In this document: positions 1 through 8,025 of the stretch, piece by piece | Numbering within the stretch: position 1 is the stretch's first letter | Layout: every line of letters begins with the position of its first letter | Made by a program: the position numbers and the translations under genes | Notes under the pieces: generated by a model | The model's database searches: none | Told to the model about the DNA's origin: nothing | Seen by the model: only the letters and a program-made list of their open reading frames with translations | Source: CAZLQF01 sp964561545 | GTDB lineage: Bacteria > Bacteroidota > Bacteroidia > CAILMK01 > CAYYUA01 | Length of the DNA stretch: 20,989 nucleotides | Direction: 5' to 3' | NCBI GenBank assembly: GCA_964561545.1 | Contig: CAZLQF010000039.1 | Span: forward strand, 1 to 20,989

Positions 1-53
1 CAAACCCCCATAGTGGACTTTCACCACCAAGTTATTGACCATACACGGCGCAC
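1..53 (-). mobile_element. 5' end of a group II intron (partial, runs off the left edge)
   Basis: Read on the minus strand from position 53, the sequence starts with GTGCGCC, matching the GUGYG 5' end of group II introns. It continues with the domain I signature GGTGGTGAAAGTCCAC (about 12-27) followed by a G-rich stretch. This pattern is familiar from bacterial group II ribozymes that carry a reverse transcriptase/maturase. Only about 53 bases are present; the rest of the ribozyme and any maturase gene lie outside the window. A hairpin ends four bases before the intron (58-89). Insertion just behind terminator hairpins is the known target choice of class C (IIC) introns, so class C is inferred. 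The call rests on recalled consensus, not on a covariance-model search. Confidence 0.75.
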
Positions 54-57
54 TATC

Positions 58-89
58 AAACCGGAAAAATTCGGGGATTTTTCCGGTTT
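58..89. terminator. Terminator-like hairpin, probable intron target
   Basis: A perfect 13-bp inverted repeat (58-70 with 77-89) with a 6-base loop. The arms read AAACCGGAAAAAT and its complement, so each side ends in a short T-run on its own strand and the hairpin could act in both directions. On the minus strand it lies about 420 bases behind the methyltransferase gene and directly before the group II intron end at 53. It may end transcription of that gene or of a gene now lost. The fold is clear; the terminator function is inferred. Confidence 0.65.
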
Positions 90-508
90 AAAAGTTTTTG
101 TTAAGTCAAATTTAAAGCCTTTAAAACAGCGCTTAAATGAGATTAGGATATTTTACTTCTATTGGTTAAAAAACTTTTGCTACACCCGCATAGAAATCTG
201 GAAAGGGATATTTTTTCGGCAAAATCTACGACTAAGCCATTACCACTGCCACATCAAAAATGAAGTTTCTCAATAATTTTACGCTTGGTGTTTTACCGGA
301 CTTTTTGGGGCTTCCTCAATTCATTGCTTTTTTCTAAGGAAACTTCTGTGACATGTTATCCCATAGCCTACACGTCAATAGCTAAGTCTTGTTTGACAGC
401 GAAAAAATCTCCAATGCCACAACCTGAACCGTCAACGCTTCATTCTATAAAAAAATGTAGTAGACCCAAAAAACTTAACAAACCGCAAAAGGCTCATGAT
501 TTGCCAAA
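90..508. other. Gene-poor stretch
   Basis: About 420 bases lie between the hairpin and the methyltransferase stop codon. Open frames here are short, have unconvincing composition and resemble no family I recognise. One minus-strand frame (roughly 450 to 125) reads as plausible protein fragments but is broken by at least four stops (TAG, TAA, TAA, TGA). It may be an old gene remnant, but I cannot assign it. No tRNA, riboswitch or CRISPR structure was seen. Confidence 0.5.
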
Positions 509-1165
509 CTACCCTTCAATCGAATCCGGATACTTGATTTGTTTGATCTTTTGAAACCACCGCAATTTAATTTCCTTCTTTTCCACTTCTGCCAACTGCC
601 AGTCAATGTTAGATTTATGAAGCCTTGTAATCAGCCCGTAGAAGGTCAATGCTGCCGATACGGAAATGTTAAAGCTTTGGGTAAAGCCGAACATGGGTAT
701 TTTAATCTTGTGGTCTGCCTTGGCTAAAGCTGTATCGGATAAGCCCTCCATTTCAGTACCAAAAAACAATGCTGTTTTTTGGTCGATGGGCAAATCATCA
801 ACCAAAGTGTTGGCCTCTGGTACTAAGGTCACAATTTGGTAACCCTTAGCTTTCAGGTCTTCAATACATGTGAGGGTATTGAAGGATGTTTGGTTATAGC
901 GTAGGAGGTCAACCCATTTTTCAGCACCATTCGAAACATCCTTATTGATGTTATATTGATTGGTGTTTTCAATTACATGCACGTCCTGGATACCAAAGCA
1001 ATCACAGGAGCGAAGGACGGCACTTGCATTTTGAGATTGATAAATGTCTTCAAGGGCCACCACCATATGGCGTGTCCGGTAGTTTAGTACTTCATCAATA
1101 CGGCTTAATTTATTTTGGGTGATAAATTCTTGGTGAAATTCAAGTTTTTTATCAAGTTCTTCCAT
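509..1165 (-). CDS. trmH: TrmH/SpoU-family RNA 2'-O-methyltransferase
   Basis: A SPOUT-class enzyme that transfers a methyl group from S-adenosylmethionine to a ribose 2'-OH, most likely of guanosine-18 in tRNA; the exact target is inferred. All three SpoU motifs are visible with numbering from the ATG at 1165: N46-A-S-A-V-L-R52 (motif 1), FFGTEMEGLS at 134-143 (motif 2) and FGFTQSFNISVSAA at about 159-172 (motif 3), which contribute to the knotted cofactor site. At 218 residues it fits a TrmH-like protein with a short C-terminal extension. A TTG start at 1198 would add eleven residues (MELCFKAKHHV), but the ATG at 1165 gives a start typical of the family. A TAnnTTTG element on the same strand (1225-1232) supports a separate promoter. 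An rRNA target cannot be excluded. Confidence 0.9.
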   Translation of the reverse strand: MEELDKKLEFHQEFITQNKLSRIDEVLNYRTRHMVVALEDIYQSQNASAVLRSCDCFGIQDVHVIENTNQYNINKDVSNGAEKWVDLLRYNQTSFNTLTCIEDLKAKGYQIVTLVPEANTLVDDLPIDQKTALFFGTEMEGLSDTALAKADHKIKIPMFGFTQSFNISVSAALTFYGLITRLHKSNIDWQLAEVEKKEIKLRWFQKIKQIKYPDSIEG

Positions 1166-1224
1166 AACGTGATGTTTTGCCTTGAAGCACAACTCCAATA
1201 ATTCTAAACCATTGATAAGAACGC

Positions 1225-1232
1225 CAAATCTA
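1225..1232 (-). promoter_or_regulatory. Candidate TAnnTTTG promoter element for the methyltransferase gene
   Basis: On the minus strand this reads TAGATTTG, an exact match to the Bacteroidota -7 consensus. A TTTG at 1260-1257 lies 24 bases upstream, a little farther than the usual -33 spacing. Transcription would begin near 1220, about 55 bases before the preferred ATG. Confidence 0.45.
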
Positions 1233-1278
1233 ATTGATGTTTTTTAAATACTTAAGCAAATAAGTAAAAACCTAACCT

Positions 1279-3393
1279 TTAAATACCCTGCTTCAATTGA
1301 TCCAAAGCCTTTTCTACACTCGTCACAGGAAGCTTGCAAACCTTATTCTGGCAAACGTAGATGGTGGTTTGGCCCTTTTTCAATTTGTTCTGCAGGAGTG
1401 GCAAATTGCCTTCTTGCTTGCCTCCCATTAACATCACTTGCGGTAGGTAGTAACGGTCAATGCGTTTTCTCCGTTCTTTCCAATCTGCGCCTAATACGGC
1501 AACTTCGTAAGGTTGATCAATAAAATTGAGGGCAACTTTTAGCCAATTGGAATAGTAGGATGGTTGCTCATCAATTCGGGATTTCATAGTAGCCACCATC
1601 TGAGCAGCCGTATCAACATAACCTTGGTGCTCCTTGTAGTAGTAATGGCCAAGTTGAAAGATCCCTTTAGCCATCGAAGAATTGGAAGACGGAATCACCT
1701 TGTCCCTGAGCTCTTTTTTGTTGACATACAATGATGCTGTTTTTTTCGACTTGTAATGAAACAGTCCTGTTTCAGGGTCATAAAAGTTTTCCATCCCGTA
1801 AGCAGCCAATTTTTTAGCCTTCTTGAGCCAATGCTCATCAAAAGAAGCTTGGTATAAAGCTATAAAAGCTTCAATGGTAAAACTGTAATCATCTAAAAAA
1901 CCACTGACAGTAGCTTTTCCATCTTTGTAATTCCTGGTTAAACGGCCATTGGCATGCATGGCATTTTGTACAATGAAGTTGGCGTTTTCGATTGCTTTTG
2001 CCAAGTATTGCTCATGACCAATGGCCCGGTAAGCATCTACATAACCTCTCAGCATTAAAGCATTCCATGAGGTAAGGATCTTATCATCCAACGGAGGTTG
2101 GGTACGGCTTTGCCGGGCTTTAAGTAATTGCTTGCTGGCTTGCTTTTTTATGGAAAGCCATTCATTGAGTTCAATGCTTTGATTTTTAGCAAATACGCTA
2201 TCTGTCTGGCTTGGATCCAGTACATTCTTACCATTTTCCCAATTTCCCTGTTGCGTTACGTTGTAATATTTTTTAACCAAATCAGAATGGCGCTCTAATA
2301 TGCTATCAATCTGATCAGGGGTCCAAACGTAATACTTGCCTTCCACTCCATCACTCACGGCAGCTAAGGACGAATAAAATCCTCCATTCTCTGCGGTCAT
2401 TGATCTTTCAATAAAATCCAATGTTTGCTCCACGATTTTCTTGTAAAACGGATTGCTGGTAAGTTGATAGGCCTTGGAGTAAAGGCTCACAAGTTGGGCA
2501 TTGTCATAAAGCATCTTTTCAAAATGAGGAACGTGCCAATTTTTGTCTGTTGAATACCTGGCAAATCCACCGCCAATCTGATCATAAATGCCCCCAAGCG
2601 CGATTTGATGCAACGTAGTGTTGATGGCTTTTAAAGCTTTTTTATTACCCGTTACATGGTGGTATTGCAGCAGAAAATTGAATGAATTGGGTTTAGGAAA
2701 TTTAGGCGATCCTTGGTAGCCGCCTTTATTAAAATCAATTTCAGTTTTCCATTGATTAAAGCAGCTGTCCAAATAAGCATGATCCAGATTCAAATCCGGA
2801 TCCGATTTGGGCATAAATCCGGCTTGCTTTAAATTTTGGGTTAATTGGTTGGCTTGCTTTTTGGCTTGTTCAGGGTTATCATTGTAACGTTTGCTCACTT
2901 GTTCCAAAAGTTTTATCCACTGCGCTTTGGGAAAGTAAGTACCCGCAAACAGGGGTTTGCCATTGGGCAAGGCAATTGCATTGAGTGGCCATCCTCCTCT
3001 ACCGGTGGTTGCATAAGCAGCATCCATGTATACTTGATCCACATCCGGCCTTTGCTCCCTATCTACTTTTACGGATACAAAATGCTCATTCATAAGATTG
3101 GCTACGGCAGTGTCCATGAAAGATTTCCTTTCCATAACATGACACCAATGGCAAGCTGTGTAGCCAACGCTAATGATCACAAGCTTATCTTCCTTTTTGG
3201 CTTTTTCAAAGGGATCATCATTCCAGGAATACCAATCAACCGGATTATTGGCATGTTGTAAAAGGTAAGGGCTGGACTCATCAGCCAAATGATTGGTGGA
3301 TTTTTGTTCTGATTGCTGGCCATCGGTGTCATAACATCCTTTATTAAAAAAGGCAACCGAGGTTATAATCAGTATTGATAAAGCTTTCAGCAT
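1279..3393 (-). CDS. Exported thioredoxin-fold protein of the DUF255/YyaL family
   Basis: A protein of about 704 residues from the chosen start. An N-terminal hydrophobic segment suggests export. It is followed by the highly conserved DUF255 thioredoxin-like domain, with an SPYLLQHANNPVDW-type opening, a CHWC redox motif (C81 and C84 from the ATG at 3393), DREQRPDVD and GGWPLN. The rest resembles a six-hairpin (alpha/alpha) glycosidase-like barrel, with HFEKMLYDNAQL and LTSWNALM typical of the YyaL/SPATA20 family. The biochemical role of the family is not firmly established. The frame extends to 3435, but the ATG at 3393 puts the hydrophobic segment at the very N-terminus. The possible lipobox ends in Asn-Lys-Gly-Cys20, which is atypical, so lipidation is doubtful. 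The gene has the same orientation as the methyltransferase gene but is separated by about 80 bases and probably transcribed alone. Confidence 0.88.
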   Translation of the reverse strand: MLKALSILIITSVAFFNKGCYDTDGQQSEQKSTNHLADESSPYLLQHANNPVDWYSWNDDPFEKAKKEDKLVIISVGYTACHWCHVMERKSFMDTAVANLMNEHFVSVKVDREQRPDVDQVYMDAAYATTGRGGWPLNAIALPNGKPLFAGTYFPKAQWIKLLEQVSKRYNDNPEQAKKQANQLTQNLKQAGFMPKSDPDLNLDHAYLDSCFNQWKTEIDFNKGGYQGSPKFPKPNSFNFLLQYHHVTGNKKALKAINTTLHQIALGGIYDQIGGGFARYSTDKNWHVPHFEKMLYDNAQLVSLYSKAYQLTSNPFYKKIVEQTLDFIERSMTAENGGFYSSLAAVSDGVEGKYYVWTPDQIDSILERHSDLVKKYYNVTQQGNWENGKNVLDPSQTDSVFAKNQSIELNEWLSIKKQASKQLLKARQSRTQPPLDDKILTSWNALMLRGYVDAYRAIGHEQYLAKAIENANFIVQNAMHANGRLTRNYKDGKATVSGFLDDYSFTIEAFIALYQASFDEHWLKKAKKLAAYGMENFYDPETGLFHYKSKKTASLYVNKKELRDKVIPSSNSSMAKGIFQLGHYYYKEHQGYVDTAAQMVATMKSRIDEQPSYYSNWLKVALNFIDQPYEVAVLGADWKERRKRIDRYYLPQVMLMGGKQEGNLPLLQNKLKKGQTTIYVCQNKVCKLPVTSVEKALDQLKQGI

Positions 3394-3662
3394 TTTTAAG
3401 TCAATTCTAATTCTAACAATAAGCCATAAAAGCAAGTTAATGGCTGAATTAAATTTTTAACTCAAACCATTGTTTTTAGTTCCCATTTTACTTATTGGAT
3501 TATTGAACATTTAAAACCGAAATTTTTATTAAGGTAGGAACTTTTTTGTTGATGGCAGTGAGCAAAACCTTAACAAGTAACGAGCCAGTAAATAGCTTTG
3601 GCCAAATTATCGATTTGTCTAAATTTGGCAAATACCCTTCTAATTTAACTAAAATAAAGTTA

Positions 3663-3683
3663 CTTAACACAAACTTAACATTC
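3663..3683 (+). promoter_or_regulatory. Candidate PHO box (PhoB-type binding site)
   Basis: Two copies of CTTAACA, at 3663-3669 and 3674-3680, are spaced by exactly 11 bases and separated by AT-rich DNA. This is the layout of PhoB/PhoP binding sites: 7-base conserved repeats at 11-bp period, CTGTCAT in Escherichia coli and TTAACA-like in Bacillus. The site lies immediately before a TAnnTTTG element, where a -35 element would be, and ahead of a porin-pst-phoU operon. The repeats are seen directly; binding by a PhoB homologue is inferred. Confidence 0.6.
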
Positions 3684-3697
3684 AACAGCATACCCAT

Positions 3698-3705
3698 TAC
3701 CTTTG
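3698..3705 (+). promoter_or_regulatory. TAnnTTTG promoter element of the porin-pst operon
   Basis: TACCTTTG matches the Bacteroidota -7 consensus exactly. It lies 17 bases after the second PHO-box repeat and about 30 bases before the porin ATG at 3736, predicting a start near 3710 and a leader of roughly 25 bases. No good -33 element is present, as expected for an activator-dependent promoter. Confidence 0.6.
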
Positions 3706-3735
3706 CCTTTGAAAGCACAATAAAAAGACTTCCTT

Positions 3736-4980
3736 ATGCCCCTGATTCCTAATTTTTTAAGCCGTTTCAAACTCCAATCTTCTACTTTAAAATTTCTTAA
3801 CACCATCCTTATTTTTACATTTATTGGTTTCCCTACTTTTGCTCAACAAAATCAACTCACCTTCTATTGGGAAAATGGGTTGAACCTTGAAAGTGAGGAC
3901 GGTACCATTGACCTTAAATTGGGTGGAAGGATTATGAACGACTGGTCATTTTACAGTGCAACCAATAGAATTGAAGACGCTAAAGGGGCAATTATCAATG
4001 GAACAGAGTTCAGAAGATTACGGCTTTTTAATCAAGGAACGCTTCACAACGTTGTTTCCTATAAAATGGAAATTGATTTTGCTGGAGGAAATGCTGATTT
4101 TAAGGATGTATTCATTGAAATTAACCACTTGCCTGTAATTAAAAACCTTAAAATAGGTCATTATAAAGAACCATTTGGTCTTGAGCAGCTTACCAGCAGT
4201 AAATACATAACTTTAATGGAGCGTTCCCTGACAGAGGCATTTGTACCTGGCCGAAATACAGGGCTCATGATGCACAGAAATTTATTGGGAGCAAGAATGC
4301 ATTTGGCAGCGGGTACTTTTATCAACACGGGTGATTTTGGAAACGGCTTGATGAACAAGGGCCACATGCATTTTACCGGAAGGGTTACAGGATTGCCGCT
4401 ATATGGGCCTAACAAGAAGCGTTATATACACATCGGGGCTGCCATAACCCACCGGCAACCCAACCGAGCCAACGTAACTTATAAATCCAAGCCCGAAAGC
4501 CATTTGGCACCATCCTTTGTAGATGCAGGTCCTGTTATTGTAGAACGTCAGACCCATTATAGCGGAGAAGTAGCGATTGGTTGGGACCAATTCTCATTTC
4601 AAGGGGAATACATGCAAGCTGATTACGAAGAAAAAGACCAATCTGGCAATTACGAAGGATATTACGGAAAAATCGGTTTCTTGCTAACCGGTGAAAACAG
4701 GCCTTACGACCTCGTTGATGCTTCTTTTGACCGCTTAAATCCTAAGAACAATTTCAACCCGCAAGAAGGGACCTGGGGTGCATTCGAATTGGCTGGCCGT
4801 TATTCAGAGCTTGATCTGACCAGCAGCCTAAAAGAAAATGCTGCTATAAACAACATAACGGCAGGCATGAATTGGTACATGTCGCCATCAGTAAGAATAA
4901 TGTTCAATTATGTTTTGGCCGACCATCAGAACTACGACCAAACGCACATTTATCAATTAAGATTTCAAGTAGATTTTTAA
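3736..4980 (+). CDS. OprO/OprP-type phosphate-selective porin
   Basis: An outer-membrane beta-barrel of 414 residues, probably a channel for phosphate or polyphosphate. Residues 1-36 form a signal peptide ending in TFA before QQ. The mature part has alternating hydrophobic and polar strands, features of the Porin_O_P family (GRIMNDW near the N-terminus, an EFRRLRLFNQGTL segment, KIGHYKEPFGLEQLTSSKYITLMER), and it ends in a terminal phenylalanine (RFQVDF), the usual barrel-assembly signal. It is the first gene behind the candidate PHO box and is followed by pstS after 59 bases, so import across both membranes is probably co-regulated. The exact substrate preference is inferred from context. 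Confidence 0.88.
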   Translation: MPLIPNFLSRFKLQSSTLKFLNTILIFTFIGFPTFAQQNQLTFYWENGLNLESEDGTIDLKLGGRIMNDWSFYSATNRIEDAKGAIINGTEFRRLRLFNQGTLHNVVSYKMEIDFAGGNADFKDVFIEINHLPVIKNLKIGHYKEPFGLEQLTSSKYITLMERSLTEAFVPGRNTGLMMHRNLLGARMHLAAGTFINTGDFGNGLMNKGHMHFTGRVTGLPLYGPNKKRYIHIGAAITHRQPNRANVTYKSKPESHLAPSFVDAGPVIVERQTHYSGEVAIGWDQFSFQGEYMQADYEEKDQSGNYEGYYGKIGFLLTGENRPYDLVDASFDRLNPKNNFNPQEGTWGAFELAGRYSELDLTSSLKENAAINNITAGMNWYMSPSVRIMFNYVLADHQNYDQTHIYQLRFQVDF

Positions 4981-5039
4981 ATACTTAATCAATACAGATT
5001 AGACCATTAAATTTGAATTCAAAACAAATCAAAGTTATT

Positions 5040-6149
5040 ATGCAAAAATTCATGTTTTTACTAGCACTTACTTTCTTGATTTCGGGATGCGGAGGAAATT
5101 CTAATGAGTCATCCAATGATGCAGATACCACTGAACAAAGTGCTGATCAAGGAAATACCATGGAAATTTTGGCAGGCGGTGCCACTTTTCCTTATCCCCT
5201 ATATTCGAAAATGTTCGGTGAATACAAACAAAACCATAGCGTAGAGGTTAACTACCAATCTATCGGCTCAGGAGGTGGCATTCGGCAATTGAAAAATAAA
5301 ACCGTTGACTTTGGAGCCACCGATGCCTTTATGAATCAACAAGAACTGGCAAGCATTGAAGACTCGGTTCTTCATCTGCCTACATGTTTAGGCGCTGTAA
5401 CCATAAGTTATAACCTTCCCAATAAACCCGATCTCAAATTTACTCCAGGTATTTTGGCTGATATTTCCTTGGGCAATATCACTAAATGGAATAATGAAAA
5501 GATCCAGAAGGTTAACCCCGATGTAGATTTGCCCAACCAGAAAATTGTATTTGTGCACCGTTCTGATGGGAGTGGCACTACATTTATTTTTACTGATTAT
5601 TTGGCCAAAGTTAATGATGAATGGAAGAATCAAGTAGGCAAAGGCAAAAGTGTTAATTGGCCAACTGGCTTGGGTGCTAAAGGCAATTCAGGCGTAGCAG
5701 GGTTAATTAAAAAAACGCCCGGAGCCATTGGCTATATAGAATTGGCTTACGCTATTCAAAATGATATGTCCGTAGGTGCCATCAAGAATAAATCTGGTAA
5801 TTTTGTTGAACCCACCCTTGAAAGTACCAGTAAAGCAGCAGATATAAAATTGCCTAAAGATACCAGAATCACCCTTACCAATACAAATGCTGACCAAGGT
5901 TATCCCTTGTCAAGCTTCACTTGGCTAATCTTTTACAAAGACCAAGCCTACAAAAACAAATCAAAAGAAAAGGTTAAAAGCATTGTAAACTTGATGTGGT
6001 GGATGATCCATGATGGGCAACAATATACTAAACCACTGCATTATGCGCCGCTCTCTGATAAGGCTGTTAAAAAAGCCGAGGCAATTCTGAAAAGTGTAAC
6101 CTACAATGGAGAGCCGGTGCTGAAAGATCAAGTAACTGCAAAACAATAA
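5040..6149 (+). CDS. pstS: Phosphate-binding lipoprotein PstS
   Basis: Periplasmic substrate-binding protein of the high-affinity phosphate ABC transporter, 369 residues from the ATG at 5040. A TTG at 5013 in the same frame would add nine residues, but the later ATG places the signal peptide at the N-terminus. The lipobox is LISGC with C17, followed by an acidic, Ser/Asn-rich tether. Phosphate-site segments typical of PstS are visible: GGATFPYPLY, YQSIGSGGGIRQ, VDFGATDAFM, HRSDGSGTTFIFTDYL and later NSGVAGLI and GAIGYIE. The gene sits between the porin and pstC in the order expected of a pst operon. PstS proteins in Bacteroidota are commonly lipid-anchored. Confidence 0.96.
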   Translation: MQKFMFLLALTFLISGCGGNSNESSNDADTTEQSADQGNTMEILAGGATFPYPLYSKMFGEYKQNHSVEVNYQSIGSGGGIRQLKNKTVDFGATDAFMNQQELASIEDSVLHLPTCLGAVTISYNLPNKPDLKFTPGILADISLGNITKWNNEKIQKVNPDVDLPNQKIVFVHRSDGSGTTFIFTDYLAKVNDEWKNQVGKGKSVNWPTGLGAKGNSGVAGLIKKTPGAIGYIELAYAIQNDMSVGAIKNKSGNFVEPTLESTSKAADIKLPKDTRITLTNTNADQGYPLSSFTWLIFYKDQAYKNKSKEKVKSIVNLMWWMIHDGQQYTKPLHYAPLSDKAVKKAEAILKSVTYNGEPVLKDQVTAKQ

Positions 6150-6173
6150 ACCACTTAACCCGATATTACTCGA

Positions 6174-7169
6174 ATGGTGAAGACTTCGGGAACAAACCTT
6201 AAGCCAGAAGATCAATCGAATAAAGCTAGTTCCTCGTCAAAAAACGGGAAAAAAGCATCTGGTGGAGCTGATGAAGAGCCTTATTTGAAGGTAAGTTCAT
6301 GGGTCCATTTTTTTGAATCCTTATTCCAAAAATCACTAAAGGGTTCAGGATGGATCATGATCCTTTTATTGGTTGGGATTTTTATTACCCTATTTTACCA
6401 TTCACTCCCGTCCATTCAGAGCATGGGATTAGAATTCTTTTATAGCAGCACCTGGAATCCGGTCTCTGACAAATACGGTGCCTTACCGTTTCTTGTTGGC
6501 ACCTTATTAACCTCTTTTTTAGCGTTATTGATCTCTTTACCTTTTTCCATGTCAATTGCTATTTATTTGGGAGAATATGTGAGAAAAGGGATTTTTTCCA
6601 ATATTTTAAAAAATCTGGTAGAGCTTTTGGCAGCCATCCCTTCGGTGATTTATGGCTTTTGGGGCTTGCTTGTGCTGGTACCCATAATAAGGAAATTTGA
6701 AATTGAAATTGGTGTAACGCCTTATGGCGTAAGCATTTTTGCTGCTGCACTTGTTCTGGCCATTATGATCATTCCTTATTCGGCTTCTATTGCCAGGGAA
6801 GTGATCAACATGACCCCCTCCACATTGAAAGAAGCGGCTTATTCCTTAGGCGCTACCCGTTTTGAAGTCATTAAAACAGCCATCATACCATATTCCAAAT
6901 CAGGTATTATGGCCGGAATTTTATTGGCTTTAGGGCGAGCTCTGGGTGAAACAATGGCCGTAACGATGGTGATTGGTAATGCAAATAAGATACCTGAGAG
7001 CATATTCAGCCCTGGTAATACAATGGCCAGTGCCATTGCCAATGAATTTACGGAAGCAACTGGTGATTTATACCTATCGGCTCTTATTGAAATCGGTTTA
7101 CTCTTGTTTGTAGTAACCGCTGTCATCAATATCATTGGCAAAAAAGTGATCCAGTCAATGCGTTTTTAA
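6174..7169 (+). CDS. pstC: Phosphate ABC transporter permease PstC
   Basis: Inner-membrane subunit that forms the phosphate channel with PstA. Of its 331 residues, the first 57 are a hydrophilic, Ser/Lys/Gly-rich cytoplasmic extension; the first membrane helix covers about 59-77. The ATP-binding-subunit contact loop (EAA motif) reads EAAYSLGATRFEVIKTAI and is followed by GRALGETMAV, characteristic of PstC. The gene starts 24 bases after pstS and ends 10 bases before pstA, so it belongs to one transcript. The N-terminal extension looks low in complexity and its role is unknown; a later start is not obvious because no suitable Met precedes helix 1. Confidence 0.95.
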   Translation: MVKTSGTNLKPEDQSNKASSSSKNGKKASGGADEEPYLKVSSWVHFFESLFQKSLKGSGWIMILLLVGIFITLFYHSLPSIQSMGLEFFYSSTWNPVSDKYGALPFLVGTLLTSFLALLISLPFSMSIAIYLGEYVRKGIFSNILKNLVELLAAIPSVIYGFWGLLVLVPIIRKFEIEIGVTPYGVSIFAAALVLAIMIIPYSASIAREVINMTPSTLKEAAYSLGATRFEVIKTAIIPYSKSGIMAGILLALGRALGETMAVTMVIGNANKIPESIFSPGNTMASAIANEFTEATGDLYLSALIEIGLLLFVVTAVINIIGKKVIQSMRF

Positions 7170-7179
7170 GTAGTGATTT

Positions 7180-8025
7180 ATGCAACAGCAACTTAAATAC
7201 AGGTTAATGAAAAATGCAATATTTAAGGTAAGTATTGCATTTGTGGCTTTTTTGACAGCAGTACCCTTGATGTTCATTCTCTATTACATTGTAAGCAAGG
7301 GCATTGGTGTTATTAGCTGGGATTTCCTCTTCAACCTTCCAAAACCAACTGGTGAAGGAGTACCAGGAATAGCCAACGCGATCTCAGGCACACTTATTTT
7401 AATTTCGCTTTCGTGTATCATAGCCGTTCCCATATCAATTTTCGCAGGGATATTTCTCTCAGAATCCAAAGGCAGTGTCATGACCTATTGGGTGAGGCTT
7501 TCCGTAGAAATACTGCAGGGAATCCCTTCTATTGTTATTGGTATCATTGCTTATTTATGGATTGTTGAGCCAATGGGCGGATTTTCAACCATATCTGGCG
7601 GCATTGCCCTGGGTATTATGATGATTCCCTTTGTTGTACGTTCCACGGAAGAAACTTTGAAGTTGATACCTTCCTCCTACCGAGAGGCCTCACTTGCCTT
7701 GGGTGTTCCTTATTACAAAACCATTTTAAAAGTTATCCTTCCCTCAGGATTGGGAGGCATTGTAACAGGTACCATGATCAGTGTAGCCAGGATCGCGGGG
7801 GAAACAGCACCCCTTTTGTTTACGGCGTTTGGAAGCCCTTATTTAAACCTCAACATTAGCGAACCGGTCCATGCATTACCTTTACTTATTTTTAAATATG
7901 CAACAAGTCCCTATGATGATTGGGTGGCAATAGCCTGGGGAGCTTCTTTTATATTAATTGTATTTATTTTGTTAATGAACTTAATGGCTAAATTGGTGGT
8001 AAAAAGATGGGAAATACAGTTCTAA
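7180..8025 (+). CDS. pstA: Phosphate ABC transporter permease PstA
   Basis: Second membrane subunit of the phosphate importer, 281 residues with about six predicted membrane helices. The EAA loop reads EASLALGVPYYKTILKVILP and is followed by ARIAGETAPLLFTAFG, which is typical of PstA. Its last 19 bases overlap the start of pstB, suggesting translational coupling. A Met at residue 9 is an alternative start, but the ATG at 7180 gives the tighter spacing to pstC. Confidence 0.96.
   Translation: MQQQLKYRLMKNAIFKVSIAFVAFLTAVPLMFILYYIVSKGIGVISWDFLFNLPKPTGEGVPGIANAISGTLILISLSCIIAVPISIFAGIFLSESKGSVMTYWVRLSVEILQGIPSIVIGIIAYLWIVEPMGGFSTISGGIALGIMMIPFVVRSTEETLKLIPSSYREASLALGVPYYKTILKVILPSGLGGIVTGTMISVARIAGETAPLLFTAFGSPYLNLNISEPVHALPLLIFKYATSPYDDWVAIAWGASFILIVFILLMNLMAKLVVKRWEIQF

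Larger units (their letters stand above)
3394..3735. other. Divergent intergenic region upstream of the phosphate operon
   Basis: About 340 bases separate the minus-strand DUF255 gene from the plus-strand porin gene. The right half holds the candidate PHO box and promoter described separately. A further CTTAACA copy lies at 3569-3575 without a paired repeat. Open frames on both strands here have no recognisable content. No TAnnTTTG element was found for the DUF255 gene. Confidence 0.5.

Noticed and set aside
13..276. Plus-strand open frame of 87 codons at the left edge
   Set aside because: It runs antisense through the group II intron end and the hairpin, has no recognisable domain and is better explained as chance.
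125..450. Minus-strand frame with protein-like fragments, including SGCGIGDFFAVKQDLAID
   Set aside because: At least four stops interrupt it and I recognise no family, so I do not call a pseudogene.
285..554. Plus-strand open frame of 89 codons
   Set aside because: Composition is not protein-like, there is no family resemblance, and it overlaps the end of the methyltransferase gene.
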